Positions 1 to 7,226 of a stretch of 26,449 bases of DNA are shown here, piece by piece. The stretch lies in the IMG/VR virus record IMGVR_UViG_3300009151_005549, positions 1 through 26,449 of that record, one strand, 5' to 3'. The DNA is from a virus. The notes beneath the pieces were generated by a model that ran no database searches, was not told where the DNA came from, and saw nothing but the letters and a program-made list of their open reading frames with translations. A program made the translations under genes and the position numbers. Each line of letters opens with the position of its first letter. Positions within the stretch are counted from its first letter, which is position 1.

Positions 1-1
1 G

Positions 2-3000
2 GACTTGACCATTCGAACTCAGTCTAGCGGCAATGCTTTCACAGAAATGTACCAAAGTTCCAACAGTTGGGAAGCCTTTGCCGAAGATGATAACACAGAG
101 GCCAATAGTGCCTATGCTTGGATTCGCGCAGATTTAGCAACAGCAAATACTCCTCGAGTATTCATCAATAACGTAAGAGGCAGTGACGGCCTTGATTCAA
201 CCTGGACCTTTGACGACGCAGGTAAAATAACATTGCCCCATGGTGCTTCACTTAATGATACCGCAGGTGATTCGGTAGCATTTGGTCAGAATGCAGGCGC
301 CAACAGTCAATATCAACACGCTGTGGCCATTGGTCTTAATGCCGGCTATCAATATCAAGGTGAAGATTCTGTTGCAATTGGATTCGACGCTGGATATTAC
401 AATCAAGGTCGTGGCGTGGCCATTGGATACCGAGCCGGCCAAGGAACCAGTCAGTCAACACCAGTCAGCGCAACTTATGGTGGCAGCGGCCCTGCCCACA
501 TTTATGTTTCGGGCACTGGCAATCCTTCATTGGTACTAGATAGTGTCACCAACGTTATAACATATAATCAATATGTTACAGGCAACAATATTCCAGCCAA
601 CACATACGTCACAAACATATACCCTGGTGAAGACCGCATTGAGATCAGCCAGCCACCCACTGCACCACTTGTTGCTGGTGATGCCATAACATTTATTGGA
701 AGCAACATAGGTGTGGCCAGTACCAGCAGTCTAGTGGCAGGGGCAAGAGTGCTCGGAACCAGTATTCCGGTGGGTACATATATAAACAGTATTCTAGGAC
801 CCAACAACATAGATATAAGTCAACGTCCCAGTGCTCCTCTTGTGGATGGGGACTACCTTGAATTTTATATAGGACAAGGTGAGTATGCCACCGCCATTGG
901 CTATGATGCAGGAATCCAGTATCAAGATGTAAATGCGGTGGCAGTTGGACGCAGTGCCGGTACCAATCATCAAGGTGCAAACACAGTGGCCGTTGGTTAC
1001 GTTGCTGGAGCCTATTCACAAGGTGCCAATGCAGTGGCCATTGGTGCATTTGCTGGAACGCAGACTCAGGGCATTAATACTGTGGCCATTGGCTATCACA
1101 CTGGCGGTAACACCCAAGGTGCTCGTGCAGTGGCCATTGGAGAAGATGCTGGCCACGAAATCCAAGGTGCAAATTCTATAGCAATTGGCGCCGAGGCCGG
1201 ACGCTACACACAAGGAACAAATACCTTAGCAATTGGACATTTTGCCGGTCTTCAGACACAAGGCAATTCCGCGGTGGCCATGGGCTGGACTGCTGGTTAT
1301 CAGTACCAAGGTACAGCCGCGGTGTCCGTTGGCGAAGATGCGGGTTATACAACTCAAGGTAATGCCGCAATAGCCATGGGCCTGCAGGCTGGTTATGATA
1401 CACAAGGTGCTAATGCCATAGCCATTGGTTATACTGCTGGATTAAGTGCTCAAGGAAATGTTGCAATAGCCATTGGTCAGAATGCTGGTCAGTCACAACA
1501 AGGCACAGCCGCAGTGGCCATGGGTTGGAATGCCGGTCAAGGTGGCCAAGGCAATGCCGCTATTGCCATTGGTGAAGATGCTGGATTTACCAATCAAGGT
1601 GAATATTCTGTGGCCATCGGTTACCAAGCAGGTTATTACGGCCAAGCCAATAACAGCATTGTATTGAATGCCTCTGGAGACCAAATAAACGGTATAACTG
1701 CCAACTCATTCACAGTCAAACCCGTACGTAATGCCAGCACAGGCAATGTGTTGTACTATGATCAATCGTCGGGTGAGATTACATTTGATGTAGGTGGTGG
1801 TGGTTCGGCCAACATCATCTATAATGGTACCAGCAATGTCTCGATTCCTGTAGCCAATAGCAATGTGACAATCAATGCCAATACATATCAATGGAACTTT
1901 GGTGTAGATGGTAATACCACATTCCCTAATGGTGCAATATTTACTGGGTATGATCTTTATGCTGCCGCCAACAGTTACATAGAACTTGCTGGTGATACTG
2001 GCAATACTTACATGGGTGTCAGCAACACCAGTGCGTTTATCCAAACAGATTGGAGCGGAGCACAATATCAATGGACCTTCGACGCAAACGGTAATTTAAC
2101 AACTCCTGGCGGTTCAGGCGATATCACCCTGACCGGTGGCAACATCACTGGTGCTAATAATGTTAGCACTGGAACTGTCACACTTGTAAACGGTGCAGTG
2201 ATTCGAGACACCGCAAACAATGCAGTGGCATTTGGTAACGCCGCCGGACTAACCTCACAAGGCGGCGGCGCAGTGGCCATTGGATTTACTGCTGGTTATA
2301 ACACACAAGGTCTTGTCGCAGTGGCCATTGGTGATCAAGCCGGACAAACATCACAAGGCACGGCCGCATTGGCAATTGGTATTAATGCTGGTCAAAACTC
2401 ACAAGGCAACATCGCAATAGCAATCGGCGGCGATGCTGGACAAACATCACAAGGCGCTTACTCAGTGGCTATTGGCTATTATGCCGGACACACATCACAA
2501 GGCTCTACCGCATTGGCAATTGGTAATTTTGCTGGTCGCACTTCACAAGGCAACAACTCAATCATATTAAATGCCACTGGAGCCAACTTAGATCAAACAG
2601 TAGCCAACACATTCACTGTGGCACCAGTCCGCAATGATAATTCAAATATTGCCGAAGTCATGTTCTACAACACCACTTCAAAAGAAATCACCTATGGCAA
2701 TGTCATAAGTGTTAGTGGCAATGTCACAGCCGCTAATTTCTTTGGCAACGGCAATACCTTATCTAATGTTGCTACTCAGGTAACAGGATCGTGGGACGTG
2801 CCTGTGGGCAACAGCACCCAGAATTTCACGGTGAATAGCGGCACATATAGCATGTGGGTTGATTGCAATATCACCAATGGTATCTTGGTTTGGAATGCCA
2901 CGGCCACCGTTACCAACACCAACGTGCCTGTTGTGGGTGCTCAGTATGCCTGGGTCTACAACGGTGGCGGAACGCCCATTGACTTTACCAGCATACCCAA

Positions 3001-3139
3001 TCAGTTTACAGGCACTGCCAATGCCATAGTTCGTAGCAATACGGCTCCCAGTTCAACTACCAATAGATTTGACTTTGGTATCAACAATACCAGCGGCGGT
3101 AATGTCACTGTGCGTTACGGTTACACTAAGATAAGTTAA
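2..3139 (+). CDS. Partial tail-fibre protein with YadA-head-like repeats (5' end outside window)
   Basis: The reading frame is open from the left edge, so the start lies upstream; the first possible start inside is a TTG at 5 with no visible ribosome binding site. About 1,045 residues remain. The main body has roughly 27 copies of a 16-residue unit of the form AVAIGxxAGxxxQGxx, in three blocks. This resembles the left-handed beta-roll head repeats of YadA/Hep_Hag trimeric adhesins. A motif W-x-F-x(3)-G-x(3)-x-P occurs three times, near nucleotides 201, 1890 and 2070, and is common in phage fibres. Block 1 is interrupted by a duplicated approximately 55-residue domain (505-873). The C-terminal 150 residues are non-repetitive and beta-rich, as expected of a fibre tip. 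I infer a trimeric host-recognition fibre. A structural role is well supported; the exact fibre identity is not. Confidence 0.85.
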   Translation, partial: DLTIRTQSSGNAFTEMYQSSNSWEAFAEDDNTEANSAYAWIRADLATANTPRVFINNVRGSDGLDSTWTFDDAGKITLPHGASLNDTAGDSVAFGQNAGANSQYQHAVAIGLNAGYQYQGEDSVAIGFDAGYYNQGRGVAIGYRAGQGTSQSTPVSATYGGSGPAHIYVSGTGNPSLVLDSVTNVITYNQYVTGNNIPANTYVTNIYPGEDRIEISQPPTAPLVAGDAITFIGSNIGVASTSSLVAGARVLGTSIPVGTYINSILGPNNIDISQRPSAPLVDGDYLEFYIGQGEYATAIGYDAGIQYQDVNAVAVGRSAGTNHQGANTVAVGYVAGAYSQGANAVAIGAFAGTQTQGINTVAIGYHTGGNTQGARAVAIGEDAGHEIQGANSIAIGAEAGRYTQGTNTLAIGHFAGLQTQGNSAVAMGWTAGYQYQGTAAVSVGEDAGYTTQGNAAIAMGLQAGYDTQGANAIAIGYTAGLSAQGNVAIAIGQNAGQSQQGTAAVAMGWNAGQGGQGNAAIAIGEDAGFTNQGEYSVAIGYQAGYYGQANNSIVLNASGDQINGITANSFTVKPVRNASTGNVLYYDQSSGEITFDVGGGGSANIIYNGTSNVSIPVANSNVTINANTYQWNFGVDGNTTFPNGAIFTGYDLYAAANSYIELAGDTGNTYMGVSNTSAFIQTDWSGAQYQWTFDANGNLTTPGGSGDITLTGGNITGANNVSTGTVTLVNGAVIRDTANNAVAFGNAAGLTSQGGGAVAIGFTAGYNTQGLVAVAIGDQAGQTSQGTAALAIGINAGQNSQGNIAIAIGGDAGQTSQGAYSVAIGYYAGHTSQGSTALAIGNFAGRTSQGNNSIILNATGANLDQTVANTFTVAPVRNDNSNIAEVMFYNTTSKEITYGNVISVSGNVTAANFFGNGNTLSNVATQVTGSWDVPVGNSTQNFTVNSGTYSMWVDCNITNGILVWNATATVTNTNVPVVGAQYAWVYNGGGTPIDFTSIPNQFTGTANAIVRSNTAPSSTTNRFDFGINNTSGGNVTVRYGYTKIS
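265..455 (+). repeat. YadA-head-like 48-bp repeats, block 1 (4 copies)
   Basis: Four 16-residue units, with cores FGQNAG, AIGLNAG, AIGFDAG and AIGYRAG, precede an inserted domain. Nucleotide copies are diverged but the protein core (A-I-G-x-x-A-G) is kept. Confidence 0.8.
505..873 (+). repeat. Duplicated domain inserted in the YadA-like stalk
   Basis: Two related segments of about 55 residues lie back to back. Copy A (about 521-708) contains NNIPANTYVTNIY, then IEISQPPTAPLVAGD. Copy B (about 709-873) contains TSIPVGTYINSIL, then IDISQRPSAPLVDGD. Flanking AIG-x-x-AG repeats resume on both sides, so the pair is an insertion in the repeat array. Function is unknown; a side-branching binding domain would fit. 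Confidence 0.75.
886..1650 (+). repeat. YadA-head-like 48-bp repeats, block 2 (about 16 copies)
   Basis: Sixteen consecutive units carry cores such as AIGYDAG, AVGRSAG, AMGWTAG, SVGEDAG and AIGYQAG, mostly spaced 16 residues apart with a conserved Q-G or Q-A between cores. The block ends at an abrupt switch to a non-repeat segment near 1650. Confidence 0.85.
2209..2550 (+). repeat. YadA-head-like 48-bp repeats, block 3 (7 copies)
   Basis: Seven units have cores AFGNAAG, AIGFTAG, AIGDQAG, AIGINAG, AIGGDAG, AIGYYAG and AIGNFAG. Most are joined by T-S-Q-G, more uniform than in block 2. The entry sequence (IRDTANNAVAFGNAAG) parallels that of block 1 (LNDTAGDSVAFGQNAG), so whole blocks appear to have been duplicated with their caps. 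Confidence 0.8.
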
Positions 3140-3141
3140 AA

Positions 3142-3867
3142 ATGGCCATAACAATCGGACGCGGAATCACCTTAGGCAGGGGCATATCAGTTGCTCCAGT
3201 GACAGTACTTACACCTCCGGTGCTGAGTCTTGACGCTGGCAATCCTGCCAGTTATCCTGGAGCAGGGGGCTACTCTACCTGGACTGACACCATTGGATCA
3301 ATGACGTTTACACTGGTAAACGGTCCCACATACAACAGTGCCAACGGTGGATACATACAGTTTACGCCCAGCGCAGGACAGTATGCAGCCAGCCCCACAA
3401 ACTTGGGCACACTGGCCAACTGGTCAATCGAAGCCTGGCATTATTACGATGGTACCAATACTGCCAGTGGACCCAACATATTCACAGAATACCCATACGG
3501 CGGTGGCACTATCAATCTTGGCCTGGGTTCTACTAATAATGCGTCTGATTTACAGACCTGGTGGTATGGTGGAGGATTCCAAACCACCAATCCATATACA
3601 CTAACACCAGGAAACTGGTATCAGATTGTGGGCACATTTGATGGCACCACTCTCAACCTGTATGTAAACAACACCCTGGTCGAAACTACCAATAGGCCAC
3701 CAGGTGGGGCGGCCAACCCTGGAATTGGATATGGTTTAATGACACGTTGGGATCCAGGCGGGTTCTGGGGCGGCGGATTGGCCATTGTTAATGTCTACAA
3801 TCTTGCTTTAAGCGACGCAGAAGTTACTCAAAACTTCAACCACTACCGCTCAAGATTTGGTCTTTAA
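3142..3867 (+). CDS. LamG/concanavalin A-like virion or adhesin protein
   Basis: 241 residues, starting 2 nt after the previous stop with no good ribosome binding site, so translation is probably coupled to the fibre gene. The N-terminus (AITIGRGITLGRGISV) looks like a short phage virion leader. Residues of about 25-240 have the pattern of a LamG-type jelly roll: LSLDAGNPASY, then WTD near the start, W-S-I-E-A-W in the middle, N-W-Y-Q-I-V-G-T-F-D-G-T-x-L-N-L-Y-V-N-N, and a final I-V-N-V-Y-N-x-A-L-S-D-A-E-V. That last element is typical of LamG_3-like domains. Such domains usually bind carbohydrate, so a glycan-binding role next to a fibre is likely. The 3' end overlaps the convergent methyltransferase gene by 18 bp, leaving no room for a terminator between them. 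Confidence 0.82.
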   Translation: MAITIGRGITLGRGISVAPVTVLTPPVLSLDAGNPASYPGAGGYSTWTDTIGSMTFTLVNGPTYNSANGGYIQFTPSAGQYAASPTNLGTLANWSIEAWHYYDGTNTASGPNIFTEYPYGGGTINLGLGSTNNASDLQTWWYGGGFQTTNPYTLTPGNWYQIVGTFDGTTLNLYVNNTLVETTNRPPGGAANPGIGYGLMTRWDPGGFWGGGLAIVNVYNLALSDAEVTQNFNHYRSRFGL

Positions 3868-4497
3868 CTGACGCACCAAGGTCAAGCCATTTTCAAACGG
3901 CAAGTCCATGACCTGTAGGTCAGATCGCTGTTTTAATTCTGTGATATAGTCACACACACTAAACTCATACTTGCGATCCGCTCCATAGATTGGCGAATGA
4001 AAGCGAGTTATACTGTCGTGAAATAGTGCAATAGACTGCAAACTCATTTTGTGTTCAAAGCTGGTATAATCAAATCGAGCTTGTGCTTGTGTGTGTAGTC
4101 CATCCACAAACAACATGTCTATGTTGTCCAGCTCCTGATATGTTGCTGTAGTAACAAACTCCTGTGTGGTCATTCTGTAGTGTTGAATATTAGGAACTGC
4201 ATGATCCTCAAACCATGTCTGAACTTGATCAGCATCTTGCCAGTGAGAATCAACTAGGCCAGGGTCAATGAACGTCACGGATCCTGTATCCAGATTATCT
4301 TGCATGCCACGAGCTATCAGCATGGGCACAAAGCCACGCCAAGAGCCAATGCACACCACCCGTTTGGGTCGATACACCCGGGCCAGAGAGTAGTATATCC
4401 AGCCCAGCCCCAGATTTGAATCTTCAGCAGTTTGTCCATGCCCCATTTCCAGCATGTCAGGGTTTGATAAAAGTTTTTCAAGCCATTGTTTGTTCAC
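3850..4497 (-). CDS. Class I SAM-dependent methyltransferase-like protein
   Basis: 215 residues from a GTG start; this gene overlaps the 3' end of the upstream ATP-grasp gene by 20 nt, which supports coupled translation. Visible Rossmann methyltransferase features are motif I-like VVCIGSWRG (residues 47-55), a following acidic strand FIDPG (76-80), and D-M-L-F-V-D-G-L-H-T (127-136) followed by ALFHDS (157-162). That last pattern is typical of Methyltransf_24-type enzymes. Motif I has S-W-R-G where E-x-G-x-G is usual, so the SAM site is a variant. The substrate is unknown. As last gene of a cassette with two glycosyltransferases and a ligase, it may methylate a sugar or peptide product; that is inference. 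An internal ATG (residue 15) is a less likely start. Confidence 0.75.
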   Translation of the reverse strand: MNKQWLEKLLSNPDMLEMGHGQTAEDSNLGLGWIYYSLARVYRPKRVVCIGSWRGFVPMLIARGMQDNLDTGSVTFIDPGLVDSHWQDADQVQTWFEDHAVPNIQHYRMTTQEFVTTATYQELDNIDMLFVDGLHTQAQARFDYTSFEHKMSLQSIALFHDSITRFHSPIYGADRKYEFSVCDYITELKQRSDLQVMDLPFENGLTLVRQLKTKS

Positions 4498-6232
4498 GAT
4501 TTACTTTCAAAGGTTGTATATTTTTACTGTGTGCTTGGACAAGGAACACAACATCATCGGGATTTTCTATTAGAATATTGTCCCAGCGGTCCAAAGGCAG
4601 GCCATGTGCTGCCACGTCTGCCTTGGTCATAACACACACAGCCGATGTGACTTCTGGGTTGAAGATCAAACTTTTTGCGGCCGCATAACTATCAGGCCAG
4701 CTGGCAGTAATTTGTAGTCCGTTTAACCATAGTCCTTGATCCGTGGCTAATCCGTCGGCAGCATACGCAGCCGCTAATTCCATGGCCATGCCGACAGGTA
4801 AAGGATCATCAACTATGGCCAAGTGAACTGGAATACGCGATCCCAACCGGAACAGATCCAACATCACAGGCTCAATGCCATGGTTGTAGCCAATCTGCGG
4901 TATGGCATTGACTTCGCAAATAAGAGCACCAGTCTCCAACCAAGAACGAGTAATATCTGTAGTGATAAAATCAACTCCGGCTATGTCCAGGCCCACAATC
5001 CTGGCAGCTCGCAAACACACAGCCGTGTTGTCAGGGTGAATGATAGCACGATCAATGGCTCGAGTTTGTCCACCAGCACTGGCATTGTTTCTGCGTCTCA
5101 GTTGTATGGTCTGGCCCTCGGTCAACACGGTGTCTAACTCAACCCCTTGTTGTTTCAGCATGCCCAACACTTCTTCATCTATGTCATGACGTGCCCCATT
5201 GGTGGCTATGATCACAAATGGTTCATCATTGTCGGGTCGTTTGATGCGTCTGGATTCGTTTTCGTAATTGTCAATCAGGTATTTGACTGTGTTCATGCCA
5301 TCTCCAGCAATGGTAGCTGGAAGTTTACGAGTCACAGTTATGGCTTGATCTTTGTAGATGGTAAATCTATGTCCCGTTCCTTCAACATGACGCTCAACTA
5401 GAAATTCTGAAACTAATTTTGTCACTTCATTGTAGGCTAGTCGCAGGGTTGATTTATCAGCAATACCAGCATAGACGCCTTGTCCGTTGTCACGATCATA
5501 AGGCTTGATTACCACAGGATAGCCCAACTGATCTGCTGCTGCCAGGGTTTCTTGCCAGGTTTTGACTGTGACATGCTCGGCACCCGGCAAGCCTGCCAAA
5601 CGCAATAGAGTGGCTGTGGTCCTTTTATTTTTAGCAAATATCAGTCCCTGTGCTGATGTAGCCGGAGTCATGGTGCTACTGAGTCGTTGGCTGTAGCATC
5701 CAGTGCCAAATATGTGTGTTCCGGCCCAGAGTCTGTGTGCAGGTATGTCATGCTTCATGGCCATGGTAGCCATAAATCCTTGATTCTGTCCAGGCTCACC
5801 GTGAGGATCTAACTGTTGACTATAGTCATCAATCAAGGATTCAATATTGTACTGACCTTGGGCAAATTGTTCCAACACCTGTTCAACAAAACGGAAACTG
5901 ATTGTGGTTGCCACAGCCGAGGCCAGGCTCATGATCACGGTAAACACTTGATCTTGTTGTTGTATAACATGATAACGATTGGATACTACAATACGATTCA
6001 TGCCTTGAACAAAACAACTCAAGTTCAAAGCACGATGCAGCAGTTGCAGTTGTGGATCATTAGAATTGGCAACAGCAGTAAATCCCAGGGCTTGATCCAG
6101 GGCCTGGTCTGCCTGTGCAAAATCAAAGTTCTCAGGAATATCAATCTTGACAGATAGCACAACAGTGGCACCCGGTACCCCAAATGCTGAACCCAGGCGT
6201 GTTTTATGAACTTGTGCCAACTCAAATATCAC
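4478..6232 (-). CDS. Cyanophycin synthetase-like ATP-grasp ligase with a short, P-loop-less Mur-ligase-like tail
   Basis: 584 residues from a GTG that overlaps the upstream stop as GTGA. Residues of about 1-200 match the CphA N-terminal plan, ending near residue 200 in a T-S-A-x(5)-A-x-x-K run before the ATP-grasp. Residues 201-450 are a clear ATP-grasp of CphA type: YPVVIKPYDRDNGQG (238-252), VER (279-281), HR (288-289), GDG (310-312), RRRNNASAGG (379-388), GLDIAGVD (414-421) and EVNAIP (440-445). In CphA this domain adds aspartate to the growing chain using ATP. The tail (467-584) still resembles the Mur-ligase half (GLATDQGLWLNG, then LDRWD) but is far shorter and has VDDPLPVGM where GTNGKTT is expected. 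Usual CphA is about 870 residues. Cyanobacterial CphA2 also lost its second ATP site, so an amino-acid or dipeptide ligase is plausible. Product unknown. Confidence 0.85.
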   Translation of the reverse strand: MIFELAQVHKTRLGSAFGVPGATVVLSVKIDIPENFDFAQADQALDQALGFTAVANSNDPQLQLLHRALNLSCFVQGMNRIVVSNRYHVIQQQDQVFTVIMSLASAVATTISFRFVEQVLEQFAQGQYNIESLIDDYSQQLDPHGEPGQNQGFMATMAMKHDIPAHRLWAGTHIFGTGCYSQRLSSTMTPATSAQGLIFAKNKRTTATLLRLAGLPGAEHVTVKTWQETLAAADQLGYPVVIKPYDRDNGQGVYAGIADKSTLRLAYNEVTKLVSEFLVERHVEGTGHRFTIYKDQAITVTRKLPATIAGDGMNTVKYLIDNYENESRRIKRPDNDEPFVIIATNGARHDIDEEVLGMLKQQGVELDTVLTEGQTIQLRRRNNASAGGQTRAIDRAIIHPDNTAVCLRAARIVGLDIAGVDFITTDITRSWLETGALICEVNAIPQIGYNHGIEPVMLDLFRLGSRIPVHLAIVDDPLPVGMAMELAAAYAADGLATDQGLWLNGLQITASWPDSYAAAKSLIFNPEVTSAVCVMTKADVAAHGLPLDRWDNILIENPDDVVFLVQAHSKNIQPLKVNREQTMA

Positions 6233-7155
6233 TGGTCACCATCTTCTTTTCTGCTGGGAAAATATTCAGCGGCGTAAGATTCGATATCAGGTCTGGGTCT
6301 GGACCAGACCCAAGCACCATTGGCCGCTATAGTTAGGTCCAAGGCAGGATCAAAACCCAACTGTTGTAATCGTTCATGACGAGACCAGTAGCCACGATTG
6401 GGTATTTCTCCGTGCCATAGATGATAGATAGTGTGTGGAATATAACCAACATTGCCTTGAACTGCTTGATTGAATTGACGTGCCCACTGATTATAGTGTT
6501 GTAAATGTTGGTTGGTGATAGGCACAGTTTCAGGAGCAGTCGAGAAACGCCCATATGCAGCATGCAGGATCATGCGATCAGCTGCACCCATTATCATGGC
6601 ATCATAGAATTTTAATTCATCAACAACATCTCTACGAATACTCCAGGCCAAGCCGGGGCTAACTTCTCTGCGGGTGTGTCCCCATCCATAAGGTGTTCTG
6701 CGTTCTAGTGAATCTATGCCCTGCTGTTCTATTTCGTAGATCAATCCACGGCCTGCATGTTGGTAACTGTCGGGGATCACATGTTCGCCAGGTTCAAGAT
6801 CTACAAAACGATTGAACAATTGAACCATGACCTTATCTTGTAGTTGACGTTCAGCATCAGCCACCCAACCAGGATCATCAAACAGCACATCACAATCAAT
6901 CCAGGCCACAGCGTCACAGTCTGCGGGCAAGTGTTCAAGTGCTATGTTTAATAATCGTTCTTTTTGCCAGACCATAGCACCACCAGATATCTGTACAAGA
7001 CAATCTGCATCGGATTTATTCAGTTCAAAATTGCCGTTGAAACTCAGCTCCACTGTGATCAAAGGCACAGCCAAATGATTCTTAAACACTCGATATTTGG
7101 CAAGATGATTTTGAAATACAGCAGGGTTAAAATAAGAAGTTATTGCATATAACAT
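6229..7155 (-). CDS. GT-A-type glycosyltransferase-like protein
   Basis: 308 residues, ATG start, ending in a GTGA overlap with the ligase gene. A DxD-like site sits in VAWIDCDVLFDDP (83-95), preceded by a conserved-looking W-Q-K-E-R-L-L-N (63-70), as in nucleotide-sugar-binding GT-A enzymes. Later segments S-P-G-L-A-W-S-I-R-R-D-V (166-177), M-I-M-G-A-A-D-R-M (187-195) and HLWHG (245-249) followed by R-G-Y-W-S-R-H match the acceptor-side pattern of GT-A enzymes of galactosyltransferase type. There is no signal peptide or membrane segment, so a cytoplasmic enzyme is expected. Donor and acceptor cannot be read from sequence. A Shine-Dalgarno is not evident, although a TAAATA core lies 10-15 nt upstream. 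Confidence 0.78.
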   Translation of the reverse strand: MLYAITSYFNPAVFQNHLAKYRVFKNHLAVPLITVELSFNGNFELNKSDADCLVQISGGAMVWQKERLLNIALEHLPADCDAVAWIDCDVLFDDPGWVADAERQLQDKVMVQLFNRFVDLEPGEHVIPDSYQHAGRGLIYEIEQQGIDSLERRTPYGWGHTRREVSPGLAWSIRRDVVDELKFYDAMIMGAADRMILHAAYGRFSTAPETVPITNQHLQHYNQWARQFNQAVQGNVGYIPHTIYHLWHGEIPNRGYWSRHERLQQLGFDPALDLTIAANGAWVWSRPRPDIESYAAEYFPSRKEDGDQ

Positions 7156-7164
7156 AGGTTAAAA

Positions 7165-7170
7165 TATTTA
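7165..7170 (-). promoter_or_regulatory. Possible late-promoter core before the GT-A gene
   Basis: The minus strand reads GTAAATATT here, containing the TAAATA core of T4-type late promoters, but only about 10 nt from the start codon. The 71-bp gap between the two glycosyltransferase genes shows nothing else. Weak evidence; it may be chance in an AT-rich spacer. Confidence 0.25.
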
Positions 7171-7226
7171 CTCTGCATTGTTTATAATCACTCTTTTGCC
7201 ATTCACTGGCTCTCTGTCAGCGGTCT

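Noticed and set aside
4474-4500. Possible frameshift joining the ligase and methyltransferase genes
   Set aside because: The 20-nt overlap has a normal stop for the ligase and a GTG for the methyltransferase, and both proteins look complete on their own.
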